From positions 62,001 through 126,000 of the forward strand of contig NZ_MKKI01000041.1 in NCBI RefSeq assembly GCF_001942345.1: DNA of 64,000 nucleotides, in the 5' to 3' direction. The notes under the pieces are model-generated. The model made no database searches. It had not been told where the DNA came from and saw only the letters and a list, made by a program, of their open reading frames with translations. The position numbers were made by a program, and so were the translations under genes. Origin of the DNA: Corynebacterium sp. CNJ-954 (lineage in GTDB: Bacteria; Actinomycetota; Actinomycetes; Mycobacteriales; Mycobacteriaceae). Position 1 is the first letter of the stretch. Each line of letters starts with the position of its first letter. Of the stretch, positions 17,596 to 26,658 are shown in pieces.

Positions 17596-17629
17596 CCGAG
17601 TGGTCCCGCCATGTGAACTACAGCTGAGA

Positions 17630-17684
17630 GTGCGTGACATTTTCGAGCTTCCCGTGACTGCAGAAGCCCGATTCTGTCACGCAC
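17630..17684. repeat. Perfect 10-bp inverted repeat after DyP gene
   Basis: GTGCGTGACA (17630-17639) is repeated inverted as TGTCACGCAC (17675-17684) with a 35-nt loop, in the 118-nt gap between the convergent DyP and small membrane-protein genes. It may be part of a terminator or a looped operator pair. No T-run follows either arm. Confidence 0.45.
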
Positions 17685-17713
17685 CGTCCCACGTACGGGC
17701 AGCGCCTGATCCC

Positions 17714-17905
17714 TCACATCAGGAAGATGAAGCAGACCACTGTGGCGATGATCATCGCCGCCATGAACAGCAGCGTCACCACGTCTGCGGTGGAGGAGCC
17801 GGGAATCTCCGGCTGCTCAGGCTCCTCCACTGCCTCCATGTTCTCCGGGGTTGCAGGTGCCTCAGTGTTCTCAGTAGCCGCAGTAGCCTCTGACTCGGGT
17901 TTCAT
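17714..17905 (-). CDS. Small C-tail membrane protein
   Basis: A 63-aa protein with an acidic Ala/Glu/Pro-rich cytosolic part (KPESEATAATENTEAPATPE) and one C-terminal hydrophobic helix (VVTLLFMAAMIIATVVCFIF). The ATG overlaps the stop of the upstream membrane protein gene by one nucleotide (TGATG), so the two are coupled. No family was recognised. The function is unknown; a small partner of the upstream protein is the simplest idea. Confidence 0.7.
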   Translation of the reverse strand: MKPESEATAATENTEAPATPENMEAVEEPEQPEIPGSSTADVVTLLFMAAMIIATVVCFIFLM

Positions 17906-18342
17906 CACGCCACCAATCCAATGAACTCGTAGACGAGTGTCCCGATGAGGATCAGGAACACGACCGCCATGAACCATGTGTACATCCACTTACCCGGGTG
18001 GTCGGTACGCCAGAAGCGACGCATGCTCACGATCCCGTTCACCAGTGCCAGGAGACAGAGGGTGATGTTCAGCGGAGTCGCGACCATGCCGGCGACGCTG
18101 ACCACGGGGATCAGGATGGGAACCAGCAGGTATGTGATCGTGCACCGCACGGCGGAGAACACGATCGCCCAACGGAACGCCCGGTGGGCACCGGCCACCG
18201 CCTCCATGTCGATCCGGTCGATCTCCCTGACACGGAGCAACCGGAGCATGAACCGGTCAGCGGAGGACACCGGCGCCGTGGTGTCTCGACCCTCACCGGC
18301 GGCACCGACCTCCGCTGCCGGGGCGTGGCTGATTGTGGACAT
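17905..18342 (-). CDS. Membrane protein of unknown function
   Basis: A 145-aa protein with a soluble N-terminal 55 residues and about three to four hydrophobic segments (WAIVFSAVRCTITYLLVPIL, GMVATPLNITLCLLALVNGIV, MYTWFMAVVFLILIGTLVYE). The layout resembles actinobacterial conserved membrane proteins that have no assigned role. The stop overlaps the start of the 63-aa membrane protein. It lies between the DyP and ABC-F loci with no clear link to either. Confidence 0.8.
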   Translation of the reverse strand: MSTISHAPAAEVGAAGEGRDTTAPVSSADRFMLRLLRVREIDRIDMEAVAGAHRAFRWAIVFSAVRCTITYLLVPILIPVVSVAGMVATPLNITLCLLALVNGIVSMRRFWRTDHPGKWMYTWFMAVVFLILIGTLVYEFIGLVA

Positions 18343-18392
18343 GGTCCCAGGCTAGCGCTTCCGCGGTCCGGTGTCCTAACCATGCGCAGGCA

Positions 18393-20027
18393 TCACTCCA
18401 GCGCGAGCACCGGCCACGCACCGTCCCCCGCCTCCCCGACGAGGTCCCGCAGCATCTGCCGGTCATGGGTGACCACCATGACGGCGGCCTCAGTCGTCCG
18501 CAGTGCATCGGTCATCTCGTCGACGAGGGTGGCGGACAGGTGGTTCGTCGGCTCGTCGAGGACGAGCAGGTCCGGACGCGACGCCAGGCACAGCGCCAGG
18601 TGGAGACGTCGCTGCTGCCCCTGCGACAGCCGCTCCACGGGGGTGGACCGCGCCGTCCGGTCCAGGAGCCCGAGCGACGACAGTGCAGGGCCACCCGACC
18701 CGGCGACCCGCTCGTACACCTCGGCGGCACGGGTGTGCTGCCCTGCATACTCCGACCATGTCGGTTCATGCTGGGTCAGGACGCTGACCCGCACCCCGTC
18801 GTGGATGTGGCACCACCCACCGGTCGGCCCGACCTGCCCCCGCAGGACATCGACGAGGGTGGACTTTCCGGCGCCGTTCGGTCCGGTGAGCACGAGCCGG
18901 TCCCCGCCGGAGATCTCCAGCGAGACCGGACCGCTCAACCGCCCGTCCACGGACACCCCGTCACAGGTCAGCAGTGTGCGTCCCGGTGCGACAGACACGT
19001 CCGGCCACCGGAGTGACAGGGGTGGTTCGGGAATGTCGACGGCATGGTCAGCCAGAGCCTCCTGCCTGCGGTGCAGGGTCTGCACCGTGCCCGCAGCTCG
19101 GGTGGCACGCCCGTGCTTGTTGTGTCCTTTCTCCGGACGCCACCCGGTGGTCAGGCGGCCACGGGCATCGTCGACGGCAGATTCGAGACGACGGTGCTCG
19201 GCGACCTGTGCGGCGTACTCCTGCTCCCAGTGCTCCCGCTCGGCGCGGCGACGGGACACCCATTCGTCGTAGGTTCCCGTGGTCACCCGGGGTGTGCCGT
19301 CGGAGGTCGGGTCGAGGTCGAGGAATGTGCCCTGTCCGTCGCCGGTGAGGTCGCGCAGCAGGGCGCGGTCGTGGGTCACCACCGCCACCGGGCCACGACG
19401 TTCCAGAAGACAGGACGTGAGGAAGGCGAGCGCGCCGGCGTCGAGGTGGTTGGTGGGTTCGTCCAGCAGCAGGCTGCCGTCCCGTCCCAGGGCACAGGCC
19501 AGCCGGACGCGGTAACGCTGCCCGTGGGAGAGGGTCCGGAGTGTGCGGCTGCGGTCGGTACAGGCGTCCAGACCGGCCAGGGCGACGTCGACACACCGTC
19601 GTGCGTCCCAGGCGTCCAGACTGGTCGCGCGGTCGAGGGCACGGGTGTAGGACTGCTCGGCCGCAGCGGTGCCCTCGGCGAGCGCGACGGCGGCTGTGTC
19701 GAGATCGGTGAGGGCGCGGTCGGCCTCGGCGGTGGCGTCGGCGACCAGGTCACCGACGGTCTGACCGGACTCGTCGTCCATGGCCTGCTGCACCAAAGTG
19801 ACGGTGCCGGTACGGGTCAGCGTGCCCCCGTCCGGCTCGCGCACTCCGGCGAGGGTGTGCAGCAGAGTGGTCTTGCCGACGCCGTTCTCGCCGACGATGA
19901 CCAGGCGGTTGCCGGGTGAGACGGTGGCGGTGACGCCGGTGAGGATCTGGTGTCCTGCGACGGATATGCCGAGGTCGACGGCACGGATATGGGATTGATG
20001 TTCTTCGGGGTTGTTCTGACGGGACAT
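18393..20027 (-). CDS. ABC-F family ATP-binding protein
   Basis: A 544-aa soluble protein with two ABC domains and no membrane segments. NBD1 has GENGVGKTT, signature LSHGQRYRVRLACALG, and LLLDEPTNHLDAGAL. NBD2 has [25 protein letters not shown] and LLVLDEPTNHLS. A linker rich in charge (RRRAEREHWEQEYAAQVAEHRR) lies between. ABC-F proteins act on the ribosome and often protect it from antibiotics (Msr, Vga, Lsa, Tlr types). The ATG at 20027 is used. The 193-nt leader has a small ORF and two hairpins, which suggests attenuation. It is the last gene after the TetR-ATPase-permease set. Confidence 0.93.
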   Translation of the reverse strand: MSRQNNPEEHQSHIRAVDLGISVAGHQILTGVTATVSPGNRLVIVGENGVGKTTLLHTLAGVREPDGGTLTRTGTVTLVQQAMDDESGQTVGDLVADATAEADRALTDLDTAAVALAEGTAAAEQSYTRALDRATSLDAWDARRCVDVALAGLDACTDRSRTLRTLSHGQRYRVRLACALGRDGSLLLDEPTNHLDAGALAFLTSCLLERRGPVAVVTHDRALLRDLTGDGQGTFLDLDPTSDGTPRVTTGTYDEWVSRRRAEREHWEQEYAAQVAEHRRLESAVDDARGRLTTGWRPEKGHNKHGRATRAAGTVQTLHRRQEALADHAVDIPEPPLSLRWPDVSVAPGRTLLTCDGVSVDGRLSGPVSLEISGGDRLVLTGPNGAGKSTLVDVLRGQVGPTGGWCHIHDGVRVSVLTQHEPTWSEYAGQHTRAAEVYERVAGSGGPALSSLGLLDRTARSTPVERLSQGQQRRLHLALCLASRPDLLVLDEPTNHLSATLVDEMTDALRTTEAAVMVVTHDRQMLRDLVGEAGDGAWPVLALE

Positions 20028-20058
20028 GTGTCCGTGTACTCCAGTGTCGTGGTCCGGA

Positions 20059-20087
20059 GCCGGGCAGCACAAGATCCGCCGCCCGGC
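20059..20087 (-). promoter_or_regulatory. Second hairpin in the ABC-F leader
   Basis: GCCGGGC (20059-20065) and GCCCGGC (20081-20087) form a perfect 7-bp stem with a 15-nt loop, 32 nt upstream of the ABC-F ATG. It may hide the ribosome site or compete with the upstream hairpin. This is inferred from position only. Confidence 0.4.
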
Positions 20088-20140
20088 GATGAATCATCGT
20101 CGGGACGACGGTGGAGGAGTCAGTCAGAGAACAGGAGTCC

Positions 20141-20197
20141 CCACCGCCGTCAGCGGTGGCCCCAGATCCTGGCGATCGAGAATCCCATGTCAGTCAT
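20141..20197 (-). promoter_or_regulatory. Candidate leader peptide and hairpin ahead of ABC-F gene
   Basis: A 15-codon ORF (20150-20197, peptide MTDMGFSIARIWGHR) lies in the leader of the ABC-F gene. Its stop codon falls inside the loop of a perfect 7-bp hairpin (20141-20147 with 20153-20159). Ribosome stalling on a short leader peptide next to such hairpins is a known way to induce ABC-F resistance genes. No strong ribosome site precedes the ORF, so this rests on arrangement alone. Confidence 0.45.
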
Positions 20198-20220
20198 GTC
20201 GTTCACCGTAGCAGGCGGGA

Positions 20221-21837
20221 TCAGGTGGTGACCAGGTCCCGTCGCCCGAACGCCCGGGCACCCAGCGCCGTGAACAACGCCGCCAGTACCGTCAGCGCGC
20301 CGACGGCGGCCCAGGACAACGCCTCGGCGGGGTACTGACCGACATGCCGGAACACGGACGTGTCGAGGACGCCCTCAGGCAACTCGATCATCTCCCCGAA
20401 AAGCACGAGGAGGGTGGAGTAGCCCAGCAGCGCCCACGCCAGACCGACGATCCTCGGAAGCGCCCCGTACAGGAGGGCGGCGACGCCGAGCAGGACCCAC
20501 ACCGCCGGTACCTGCGCCACGTGCCCCAGCAGGGTGCGTCCGATGAGACCGGCATCGCCGAGCCCGGTCGCGGCACCGATCCCCTCCCCCAGACCGGCGA
20601 GCGCCGACAGCCAGAGTGCCCCGACAGCCGTCACCCCGACCCAGGACACGTGCCAGGAGCGCCTGGACACCGCGGTGGACAGCACCGTCTCGGTATGGAA
20701 CCCCTGCTCCTGGCTCCGCAACGACTGGACGGACAGCAGGGCGTAGACGGCGATCATCACCGCGAAGTAGATTCCCATGAACCCGAGGTAGCCCTCGACG
20801 ACTCCCGCCGTTCCGCCGAGCACCTCCATGATCTCCGGCGGCATCGAGTCTGCGCCGTCGGCCATCGGCCCGGCGAATGCACCGAAGACGACCCCGGCCA
20901 CCAGCATCGCGACCGACCACCCCACCAGCGACGCCCGCTGCAGCCGGAACGCGAGGGCCACGGGACTGTCCAACCACGTCGCGGCGGTCGCGGGGCCGGG
21001 ACGGTCGGCCACGAGCCCTGCGGCCAGGTCCCGGCGCGCCTGCAGGGCCACACCGACACCGGTCAGGATGACGGTGGTGCCGACCGCGAACAGCAACGGC
21101 CACCACCGGTCGAGGGTGTAGGGCGCGGTCTGCTGCGACCATCCCAGCGGGGAGAGCCAGGACAACCAGGCCACCCCACCGTCGTGGCCCTGCTGCAGCG
21201 CCGACATGTCACCCAGTCCCCGGATGACGAAGGCGACCGCCAGCACGGCCCCGGCCACCGACGACCCCACCCGGGAGAACGGGGACAGTTGCACCGTCAC
21301 CGCTGCGACGCCGGTGAACACCAGCCCGACCGCGCCGACGAACAGCAGGTTCGCCGACGTCGGGCCGGGTGCCATCACGGAGAACTGGACGACGACCCAC
21401 ATGACCGCCGTCAGGAGAACGGTCATGAGCGTGGACAGGAGCAGTGCTGCGACGAGCTGGGCGTGCCGTCCGACGACATTGGCGCGCAGCAGCTCAGCCC
21501 GTCCTGTCTGCTCCTCGACCCGGGTGTGGCGGGACACGGTCGTCATCGCCATGAGTGCCGCGCCGATCATCAGGTAGAGGCCGTACATTCCCGCGAACAG
21601 CCGTGGCAGGGTGATGTCGTCGAAGCCGTACCCGGGCCCACCGATCAGGCCCATCACCGGTGTGGTGGCCAGGGATGCCAGTCCTGCCAGGGATTCCTCG
21701 TCCACCACCGTGCCCAACGCATTGGCGAAGTACGCCGTGAGCGCCGCCATGCCGAGCACCCAGCCGGGCAGGCGGACGCGGTCACGGCGCAGCATGAGCC
21801 GCAGCAGGGTCCAGGTGCCGGTCAACTCCGCCTTCAT
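20221..21837 (-). CDS. Large ABC-2 type exporter permease
   Basis: A 538-aa membrane protein with about twelve hydrophobic segments, twice the size of a common ABC-2 permease. It resembles actinobacterial polyketide/anti-infective exporter permeases. Landmarks are [21 protein letters not shown], the cytosolic [20 protein letters not shown] and, in the second half, [24 protein letters not shown], the two copies of the coupling region. ATGA overlap links it to the ATPase upstream. The substrate is unknown; the ABC-F protein downstream favours an antibiotic. Confidence 0.92.
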   Translation of the reverse strand: MKAELTGTWTLLRLMLRRDRVRLPGWVLGMAALTAYFANALGTVVDEESLAGLASLATTPVMGLIGGPGYGFDDITLPRLFAGMYGLYLMIGAALMAMTTVSRHTRVEEQTGRAELLRANVVGRHAQLVAALLLSTLMTVLLTAVMWVVVQFSVMAPGPTSANLLFVGAVGLVFTGVAAVTVQLSPFSRVGSSVAGAVLAVAFVIRGLGDMSALQQGHDGGVAWLSWLSPLGWSQQTAPYTLDRWWPLLFAVGTTVILTGVGVALQARRDLAAGLVADRPGPATAATWLDSPVALAFRLQRASLVGWSVAMLVAGVVFGAFAGPMADGADSMPPEIMEVLGGTAGVVEGYLGFMGIYFAVMIAVYALLSVQSLRSQEQGFHTETVLSTAVSRRSWHVSWVGVTAVGALWLSALAGLGEGIGAATGLGDAGLIGRTLLGHVAQVPAVWVLLGVAALLYGALPRIVGLAWALLGYSTLLVLFGEMIELPEGVLDTSVFRHVGQYPAEALSWAAVGALTVLAALFTALGARAFGRRDLVTT

Positions 21838-22766
21838 GACGCATCCCCGTAGTGCCGCAACAGCAGCTGCTCCAGTGTCGGTGGTGTGGCGGTGATCGTC
21901 CGGATACCGTGTGACGCCAGCTCGCCCATGATGCCGGGCAGGGCTGACGTATCCGCGGCGAAGTGCACGTGTCCGCCCCCGTCCACAGTCAGGTCATGGA
22001 CACCCTCGTGGTCGGCGAAATTGTCCAGCGGCCGGTCGGTGCGGACGGAGACCGCGGTGCGCTGCAGGTGCCGGAGATCGTCCAGGGTCCCGGTCTCCAC
22101 GTCGCGTCCGTCACGGATGATCGAGATCCGGTCGGCCAGGGCCTCGACCTGGGCGAGGATGTGGCTGGACAACAGGACGGTGCGTCCGTCGTCCCGGACC
22201 GCCTCGCGGATGCACTCCTGGAACTCCGCCTCCATCAGCGGGTCCAGACCGGACGTCGGTTCATCGAGCAGCAGCAGGTCGACGTCGGACGCCAGCGCGG
22301 AGATCAACGCGACCTTCTGCCGGTTTCCTTTGGAGTAGGTGCGTCCTTTCTTCCGGGGATCGAGCTGGAACCGCTCGATGAGCTCGTCACGACGGCGGGT
22401 GTTGACGGCACCGGCACCGCCGCGGCCGCAACGCAGCCGTGCGAACAGGTCGATCGCCTCACCTCCGGTGAGGTTCGGCCACAGTTCGACGTCGCCCGGG
22501 ACATACGCCAGGCGGCGGTGCAGCCTGACGGCGTCCTTCCAGGGGTCGCCACCGAGCAGCCGGACCCGGCCGTCGTCGTGCCGGAGGATCCCCAGGAGGA
22601 TGCGGATGGCCGTGGACTTGCCGGCACCGTTCGGGCCGAGGAAACCGTGGACCTCCCCTCGCCCGACCTGGAGGGTGAGGCCGTCGAGGGCGGTGACGTG
22701 ACCGAATTTCTTGGTGACGTCGCAGAGATCGACGGCAGAGTCGGAAATGGAGTCGGAGGTCGTCAT
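21834..22766 (-). CDS. ABC exporter ATP-binding protein
   Basis: A 310-aa ATPase of the drug-exporter (CcmA/DrrA-like) type. It has Walker [10 protein letters not shown], Walker [13 protein letters not shown] and the switch region [15 protein letters not shown]. The signature [15 protein letters not shown] departs from LSGGQ, as is common in this subgroup. The C-terminal 70 residues form the extra regulatory domain of DrrA-type proteins. The ATG overlaps the TetR stop by ATGA, and the end overlaps the permease start by ATGA. Confidence 0.94.
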   Translation of the reverse strand: MTTSDSISDSAVDLCDVTKKFGHVTALDGLTLQVGRGEVHGFLGPNGAGKSTAIRILLGILRHDDGRVRLLGGDPWKDAVRLHRRLAYVPGDVELWPNLTGGEAIDLFARLRCGRGGAGAVNTRRRDELIERFQLDPRKKGRTYSKGNRQKVALISALASDVDLLLLDEPTSGLDPLMEAEFQECIREAVRDDGRTVLLSSHILAQVEALADRISIIRDGRDVETGTLDDLRHLQRTAVSVRTDRPLDNFADHEGVHDLTVDGGGHVHFAADTSALPGIMGELASHGIRTITATPPTLEQLLLRHYGDAS

Positions 22767-23347
22767 GGTTTCTCCTCGATGAGTCCGTGCAGGTAGATGT
22801 CGAACAGCTGCGGCCCGAGCCGGGACAGGGTCTCCGGCATGTCCGCTGTGCCGAGGACCGTGCCGGCACGCTGATGCAGCAGGGCCGGTGCCAGCCCCAG
22901 CACTGCGACGGCACAGGCCCTGGCGCGTCGGTCGGCAGAAGTTTCCCCAGCCTCCCCGCCCGCACGGCGGAAGGTGTAGCCGGCGAAACCGTCGTCGAGG
23001 ATCTCCTCGACGGTGTCCACGTAGTGGTCGAAGAACCGCTGACCGTGCTCCGACGGGTCGACGAGCGACGCCACCAGGTAGTCCACGTACACCCGCATAC
23101 GCGGGTCGGCGAACATGGTGGGCAACGCATCGGTGCCACGGTCGGCGTTGGCTTTCTTCGCCTCGGTGATCACCACGAAGACGTGGTTGTCGCACTTCTC
23201 GCGCAATCCGTCGCGTGACCCGAAGTGGTGCAGCACGAGGCCCGGGGACACACCGGCGGCACGGGCGATACCGCGCACCGTGGCGCCGGCGAATCCGCGG
23301 GCGGCGAACTCGCCGATGGCGGCCTCAAGAATCTCGGTTGAACGCAT
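22763..23347 (-). CDS. TetR-family regulator of the ABC exporter operon
   Basis: A 194-aa TetR repressor. The HTH is [41 protein letters not shown]. An in-frame ATG three codons upstream exists, but the -10 TTCAAT ends 7 nt before the ATG at 23347 and overlaps the earlier codon, so a leaderless start at 23347 fits better. It is the first gene of a minus-strand operon with the ATPase, permease and ABC-F protein. Palindromes over its own promoter point to autoregulation. Confidence 0.92.
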   Translation of the reverse strand: MRSTEILEAAIGEFAARGFAGATVRGIARAAGVSPGLVLHHFGSRDGLREKCDNHVFVVITEAKKANADRGTDALPTMFADPRMRVYVDYLVASLVDPSEHGQRFFDHYVDTVEEILDDGFAGYTFRRAGGEAGETSADRRARACAVAVLGLAPALLHQRAGTVLGTADMPETLSRLGPQLFDIYLHGLIEEKP

Positions 23348-23384
23348 GTTTAACATTGAACAGTTGTTCAGCCCTGCGTGTCAA
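23338..23384 (-). promoter_or_regulatory. Promoter and operators of the TetR-ABC operon
   Basis: On the minus strand TTGACA (23379-23384) is followed after 18 nt by TTCAAT and, 7 nt later, the TetR ATG. The perfect palindrome TGAACAGTTGTTCA (23357-23370) covers the -10 region. A second symmetrical block TTGAACGCATGTTTAA (23338-23353) covers the start codon. Its half-sites resemble those of the exporter promoter at 3836-3853. Confidence 0.6.
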
Positions 23385-23449
23385 CGGCCCGTCCCGGCTA
23401 TCCTCAGGTGCGTCACCCCGCATCATCTCCGAGAGAAAGCAGCATTGCT

Positions 23450-24811
23450 TTGGGACGCCACCACGCCCCCGCACCGTCCGACCCCCTCGCCGCCGCAGGG
23501 CAGCACGGGCACAGTCACGCTCACAGTCACGGCCCGTCCGACGACCGGCCGCTGGCGGAACGTCTGCATCCGCGCAACCTCGACCCACGCCGGATCGAGT
23601 GGACCCTGCCCCGGTCGATCCTGTTCATCGCCCTGGTCATCGGCTTCGTCGTTACGGCGGTCGCCGTGGCCCTGCAGTGGCCGCAAGGGGAACCGTCGAC
23701 CGGTGACGACTTCCACCAGACCTCCGGGCTGGCCCAGGAGGTCTCGTCCGGCACCGTCGCCCTGGAGACCACCGGGGCCTGCAACTCGCCGGCGATCGGG
23801 CGCGCCTTCGACACCTCGCCGCCCACCGGCCATCCCAGTGCCGCGGGAGGTGAGGACGCATCATGTCCGCAGGTCATCGTGGACATCACTTCCGGGCCGG
23901 AGGAGGGGCGCCGCACACTGCTCGCGGTGACCGACGCGGATGGTTCTCCTGAGCTGCCGGTGGGCAAGGACATCCTGATGACCACCGGCACCGCCGAGGA
24001 CGGCAGCCGCACCTACGGCTTCCAGGACTATGAACGCACCACCCCGGTGTGGGTGTGGCTGCTGCTGACCCTCGTGGCGATCGTCGTGGTCGGTGCGTGG
24101 CGCGGCTTCCGGTCCATCCTCGGTCTCGGCGTGACGCTCGGGATCTTCGGACTCTTCCTGCTGCCTGCCCTGGCCCGTGGTGGCGACCCTGTCCTGCTGG
24201 CGGTGACAGCCTGCTCCGCCGTGCTGTACCTGGCACTGTTCCTGGTCCACGGCATGAACTGGAAGACGGCGTCCTCCCTCGGCGGCACCCTGGCGGCAAT
24301 GCTGGTGGGGACCGGCCTGGCGTGGCTGGCGATCGACACGAACCAGCTACGCGGCCTCGCCGACGAGAACAACATGCAGATCATGCTCTATCTCCCGGGC
24401 CTGTCGATCAGTGGACTGCTGTTGGCGGGGTTCATCATCGGCACCCTCGGCGTGCTCAACGATGTGACGGTGGCCCAGGCCTCGACCATCGCCGAGCTGC
24501 GCCAGCTGGATCCGACTGCGTCGAACCTGCGACTGTTCGGCACCGCGATGCGGGTCGGCCGCGACCACCTGGCCTCCACCGTGTACACCCTGGTGCTGTC
24601 CTACGCCGGTGCCGCGCTGCCCCTGCTGGTGCTGCTCAGCGTGTCCGGCCGCAGTCTCGGACACATCCTGACCTCGGACATCATGGCCACAGAGATCCTC
24701 CGCTCGGCGACCGGTTCCCTGGCCCTGGTGGCCGCCGTGCCGTTGACCACGGCCATCGCCGCGGTCACCACCTCGTCGGTGTGGCGGCAGAGGGCACAGA
24801 AGACCCAGTAG
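23450..24811 (+). CDS. YibE/F-like membrane protein
   Basis: A 453-aa membrane protein of the YibE/F family, function unknown. The N-terminus contains GQHGHSHAHSHG, a metal-binding type motif. A first helix (ILFIALVIGFVVTAVAVAL) is followed by an extracytoplasmic domain with Cys pairs and about seven to eight helices. The start is uncertain: TTG at 23450 follows AGAGAAAG by 10 nt, while GTG at 23378 lies in the divergent promoter and has no ribosome site. It is divergent from the TetR operon and may share its control. Confidence 0.82.
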   Translation: MGRHHAPAPSDPLAAAGQHGHSHAHSHGPSDDRPLAERLHPRNLDPRRIEWTLPRSILFIALVIGFVVTAVAVALQWPQGEPSTGDDFHQTSGLAQEVSSGTVALETTGACNSPAIGRAFDTSPPTGHPSAAGGEDASCPQVIVDITSGPEEGRRTLLAVTDADGSPELPVGKDILMTTGTAEDGSRTYGFQDYERTTPVWVWLLLTLVAIVVVGAWRGFRSILGLGVTLGIFGLFLLPALARGGDPVLLAVTACSAVLYLALFLVHGMNWKTASSLGGTLAAMLVGTGLAWLAIDTNQLRGLADENNMQIMLYLPGLSISGLLLAGFIIGTLGVLNDVTVAQASTIAELRQLDPTASNLRLFGTAMRVGRDHLASTVYTLVLSYAGAALPLLVLLSVSGRSLGHILTSDIMATEILRSATGSLALVAAVPLTTAIAAVTTSSVWRQRAQKTQ

Positions 24812-24892
24812 ACCGTCCGGCATTCAGTGCACGAACAGACTTGAGGGTGACCATGACCTTCCTCCGCGATGGCCGGTGGGCAGCACCAGATC

Positions 24893-25936
24893 CTAGGGGA
24901 TAAGTTCCAGGCCGGGGCGAAGCTGGTCTAGCAGCCAGGGCACCGCAACCACGTTCGGATCCTGCAGCGCAGTCGCCGTCTCCAGGTCGACCGGAGCGTA
25001 GCGGGTCGACATGATGGGTTGGGCCGCGACAATCGGCGACTTCTCAAAAGCCTCCTGTGCCGCCTCAGACTGGAAGGTCATGAACAACACGCCTGCATCA
25101 TTGAATATCGACGCCCGTTCGATACTGACGTCCACTGACCCCAGCACCGCCCCCGGACCGTCGAGGTCGGCGACGGCAGGCAGCGCGACCAACCCCAGTT
25201 CCTGCATGAACTGGGCAGTAACGTTGGCGTCGTCGACAAGCATCACGACAACTCCATCACGGGCCTGACCGTAGAGGAAGGTTCCTCCATCGAGGCTCGG
25301 TAACTGCCGGCGAAGATCAGCGACGGAGTCATCGGCTCTGCGTATGAGTTCTTCCGCGACGTCATCTTCTCCGAGAGCGGTACCGATCCGCCTGGCCGAC
25401 TCATCGTTGGACTCCCCGTAAAGCGTCTCCTCGTAGGTAACGACTGGTGCGATGTCACTGAGCCGACTGTAGGAGTCATCGTCAAGGCTGTACGCTGCCG
25501 TCGCCAGGATGACATCCGGTTCGGCGGCGGCAACCTCCTCCACGCTGATCTCCATGGGGTTGATCCAGGTCGTGTCGTCGCCAAGCGGTTCGATATAGGG
25601 CAGGTTCCTGTCCCGCGTGGCTTCCGTGGTCGCGCTGAAGGATTCGGGGGCGACCACAATATCGGCCCCGAGCGCAGACGCCAGCGCAACATCCGCATAA
25701 CCGAGCGTTGCCACACGGTCCGGTTTTTCCGGGATGGTGACATCGCCGTAGGCGGTGTCGAGTATCACCGGGAATGCACCACCGTCAACGGTAGACGTCC
25801 CTGCGTCCTCCGACGGCGTGCCCGTACACCCTGCCAGGAGCATCGTGGCAATCACGACACCACCGAGAGTCCGGGAGCTGTTTCGGAACCTACGTGACGG
25901 CGGAACGGGGACGTGGGCGGATAGATGTGATGACAT
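24893..25936 (-). CDS. FecB-type siderophore-binding lipoprotein
   Basis: A 347-aa class III substrate-binding protein. A twin-Arg-poor signal peptide ends with lipobox LLAGC (Cys near residue 37), then a linker. Lobe markers are VATLGYADVALASALGADIVVAPES and VEEVAAAEPDVILATAAYSLDD, typical of ferric siderophore binding proteins. It lies 74 nt downstream of the TetR gene on the same strand, likely the same operon. No FecCD permease is adjacent. The nearest transporter is the divergent pair of exporter-fold ABC half transporters, so the binding protein may feed those. Confidence 0.92.
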   Translation of the reverse strand: MSSHLSAHVPVPPSRRFRNSSRTLGGVVIATMLLAGCTGTPSEDAGTSTVDGGAFPVILDTAYGDVTIPEKPDRVATLGYADVALASALGADIVVAPESFSATTEATRDRNLPYIEPLGDDTTWINPMEISVEEVAAAEPDVILATAAYSLDDDSYSRLSDIAPVVTYEETLYGESNDESARRIGTALGEDDVAEELIRRADDSVADLRRQLPSLDGGTFLYGQARDGVVVMLVDDANVTAQFMQELGLVALPAVADLDGPGAVLGSVDVSIERASIFNDAGVLFMTFQSEAAQEAFEKSPIVAAQPIMSTRYAPVDLETATALQDPNVVAVPWLLDQLRPGLELIP

Positions 25937-26010
25937 GGCGAAAGTCTTTCTCGTGGGCGGGGCGGAAGGGTGGGGACCGAGTCCGAAGAACGCGAGACCG
26001 GAGAGCGGAG

Positions 26011-26610
26011 TCAGAAAGCAGGGAGAAGTGCGGCGACACCACGGAAGATCCGGCGGGGTGTCGCTGACCGGTCGAGATCGAACCAGCGCGGTGCAAGCGC
26101 CGCAACGGAGGGGAGAGCCGTGTCTGCCACATGGTTCGGAAGTGATCCGTCCGACGTCGTTGCCTGCGCATGCGTGATGGCCGCCTGGCCGAGGATCGCC
26201 GCGAACATCGTGCGGTAGAAGACGAATGCCCCGTCATCGGTGAGCCCGGCTTCTCTGCCACAGGAGATCAGGCCGTCCGGGAAACGCAGTCCTGCGGGAC
26301 TGGCGAGGCGGCCAGATGAGATGAGTCGGCTCATCCACGGATACTGGACGAGAACGTCGTGCAGACACAGAGCTAGATCAACGGCGCGGTCCACCGGCCC
26401 CTCGGCCGGTTCCGGAAAACTGATCTCCTCCGAGACACGCTCGACAAGGGCGAGCAGGAGTTCGTCCCGGTCAGTGAAATGGCGGTACAACGCCATCGGG
26501 GTGACGCCGAGCCGTGCAGCGAGGGCACGCATGGACAAGGCACCCTCCCCTTCTTCGTCCAGGATCAGCATCGCCTCGTCCACGATCCGCGCTCCATCCA
26601 GTTTACTCAT
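26011..26610 (-). CDS. TetR-family regulator
   Basis: A 199-aa TetR repressor with HTH EEGEGALSMRALAARLGVTPMALYRHFTDRDELL. The ATG at 26610 follows GGAGGAGAG, so it is preferred to the ATG seven codons upstream and to the longer open frame. The C-terminal ligand domain is TetR_C-like. It is divergent from the ABC pair and shares with it a perfect 16-bp palindrome between the two start codons. Confidence 0.93.
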   Translation of the reverse strand: MSKLDGARIVDEAMLILDEEGEGALSMRALAARLGVTPMALYRHFTDRDELLLALVERVSEEISFPEPAEGPVDRAVDLALCLHDVLVQYPWMSRLISSGRLASPAGLRFPDGLISCGREAGLTDDGAFVFYRTMFAAILGQAAITHAQATTSDGSLPNHVADTALPSVAALAPRWFDLDRSATPRRIFRGVAALLPAF

Positions 26611-26624
26611 TCTCTCCTCCAGGG

Positions 26625-26652
26625 TTGGCATGCCTAAGTATACGCGTATACT
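26625..26652 (+). promoter_or_regulatory. Palindromic operator over divergent promoters
   Basis: AGTATACGCGTATACT (26637-26652) is a perfect 16-bp palindrome. On the plus strand TTGGCA (26625-26630), 16 nt, TATACT (26647-26652) forms a promoter; the ATG of the ABC gene is 6 nt after the -10, so its mRNA is leaderless. The other palindrome arm gives TATACT on the minus strand for the TetR gene. A TetR dimer bound here would close both promoters. Confidence 0.75.
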
Positions 26653-26658
26653 AACACC

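Noticed and set aside
24854-24903. A 16-codon ORF (MTFLRDGRWAAPDPRG) after the YibE/F gene
   Set aside because: Short, at the gap between convergent genes, with only a weak GAGGGTG site; nothing supports translation.
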